From the NCBI RefSeq assembly GCF_030409875.1, contig NZ_JAUFQR010000001.1, positions 1,426,001-1,490,000 of the forward strand: a stretch of 64,000 bases of DNA. The letters run 5' to 3'. The translations under genes were made by a program, and so were the position numbers. This document shows, piece by piece, positions 63,727 through 64,000 of the stretch; positions within the stretch are counted from its first letter, which is position 1; each line of letters starts with the position of its first letter. A model generated the notes under the pieces. The model made no database searches and was not told the origin of the DNA. It was given only the letters and a program-made list of their open reading frames with translations. Source of the stretch: Chryseobacterium tructae (GTDB lineage: Bacteria > Bacteroidota > Bacteroidia > Flavobacteriales > Weeksellaceae).

Positions 63727-64000
63727 ATGGAGCACAATATTCTGATTATCGGAGGAAATGGATTGGTGGGCAAAACGATTGCCCGTATTTTACAGAAGAG
63801 AAATCCTCATCTCAATATTTTTATTGGGGGACGTAAAGGTGAAAATTTAAATAAAAATTTAAAGATTGATGTTACCGATCCCAGTACTTTTCAGGTTATT
63901 AATGATCAAAAAATAAATCTTATCATTCTTTCTGTGAATGATAGATCTGACCATATTCTGAAATATGCTATTGCCCATCATATTGATTATCTGGACATCA
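63727..64000 (+). CDS. NAD(P)-binding Rossmann-fold protein (saccharopine dehydrogenase-like), cut by the window end
   Basis: An open frame of 91 codons runs to the window edge. The N-terminus MEHNILIIGGNGLVGKTIAR has the dinucleotide-binding G-x-x-G-x-x-G loop, then NIFIGGRKGENL, DVTDP and NLIILSVNDRSDHILKYAI, matching the start of saccharopine dehydrogenase-like NADP-binding proteins. Its reaction cannot be told from this part. It follows the Crp/Fnr gene by 53 bases and has its own promoter. Confidence 0.75.
   Translation, partial: MEHNILIIGGNGLVGKTIARILQKRNPHLNIFIGGRKGENLNKNLKIDVTDPSTFQVINDQKINLIILSVNDRSDHILKYAIAHHIDYLDI

Overview
This window is most likely a chromosomal segment of a Chryseobacterium-type flavobacterium (Bacteroidota, Weeksellaceae). 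Four things point there: a type IX secretion/gliding locus (porU, porV, gldJ); low GC with very AT-rich intergenic DNA; start codons without Shine-Dalgarno sequences but often preceded by the Bacteroidetes -7 promoter element TAnnTTTG; and flavobacterial gene neighbourhoods (gldJ-murF, lptC beside an outer-membrane protein, TPR/AraC-type sensors). I see no rRNA, tRNA, insertion sequence, prophage or CRISPR array.

Layout. 0-4 kb: phosphopantetheinyl transferase, an unknown membrane protein and a FUSC-family membrane protein. 4-11 kb: porU-porV, divergent from gldJ. 11-21.6 kb: housekeeping genes (murF, a Nudix hydrolase, anmK, lptC, holB) with a secreted beta-helix protein and an AraC regulator between them. 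21.6-26.4 kb: a tetR-tolC-emrA-emrB multidrug efflux operon with an operator-like site over its promoter. 26.9-32.9 kb: accessory genes (DoxD/DoxA-like membrane protein, alpha/beta hydrolase, tag glycosylase, two paralogous flavodoxin-fold oxidoreductases either side of an HxlR regulator). 32.9-36.8 kb: a four-gene operon of a membrane-anchored patatin-like phospholipase followed by three poorly characterised proteins. 37-46 kb: corA, a KAS III enzyme, a secreted thioredoxin, a TPR-AraC regulator, a candidate small RNA, two small lipoproteins and pruA, with a repeat-rich kilobase between 42.9 and 44.4 kb. 46.5-58.4 kb: a complete urease island, ureABC, an outer-membrane protein, ureEFGD, a NicO/UreH-like metal transporter, a urea transporter, a TonB-dependent receptor and an AraC regulator. 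Together these genes could bring urea and nickel into the cell and mature the enzyme. 58.6-64 kb: topoisomerase IB, small membrane proteins, Xaa-Pro aminopeptidase, a second candidate small RNA, a Crp/Fnr regulator and a truncated Rossmann-fold protein.

Two features stand out. First, seven clearly recognisable genes (FUSC twice, porV, gldJ, Nudix, tag, corA, ureC) contain eight single-base deletions, nearly all inside short homopolymers. Adding one base at each site restores a full-length protein. This looks like an unpolished long-read assembly rather than real gene loss, so those genes are annotated across their breaks. Second, the intergenic DNA is unusually structured: a tandem array of six terminator-like units downstream of pruA, bipartite REP-like palindromes, a perfect heptanucleotide tract, dispersed decayed repeats, and two promoter-plus-terminator units without an ORF that look like small RNA genes.
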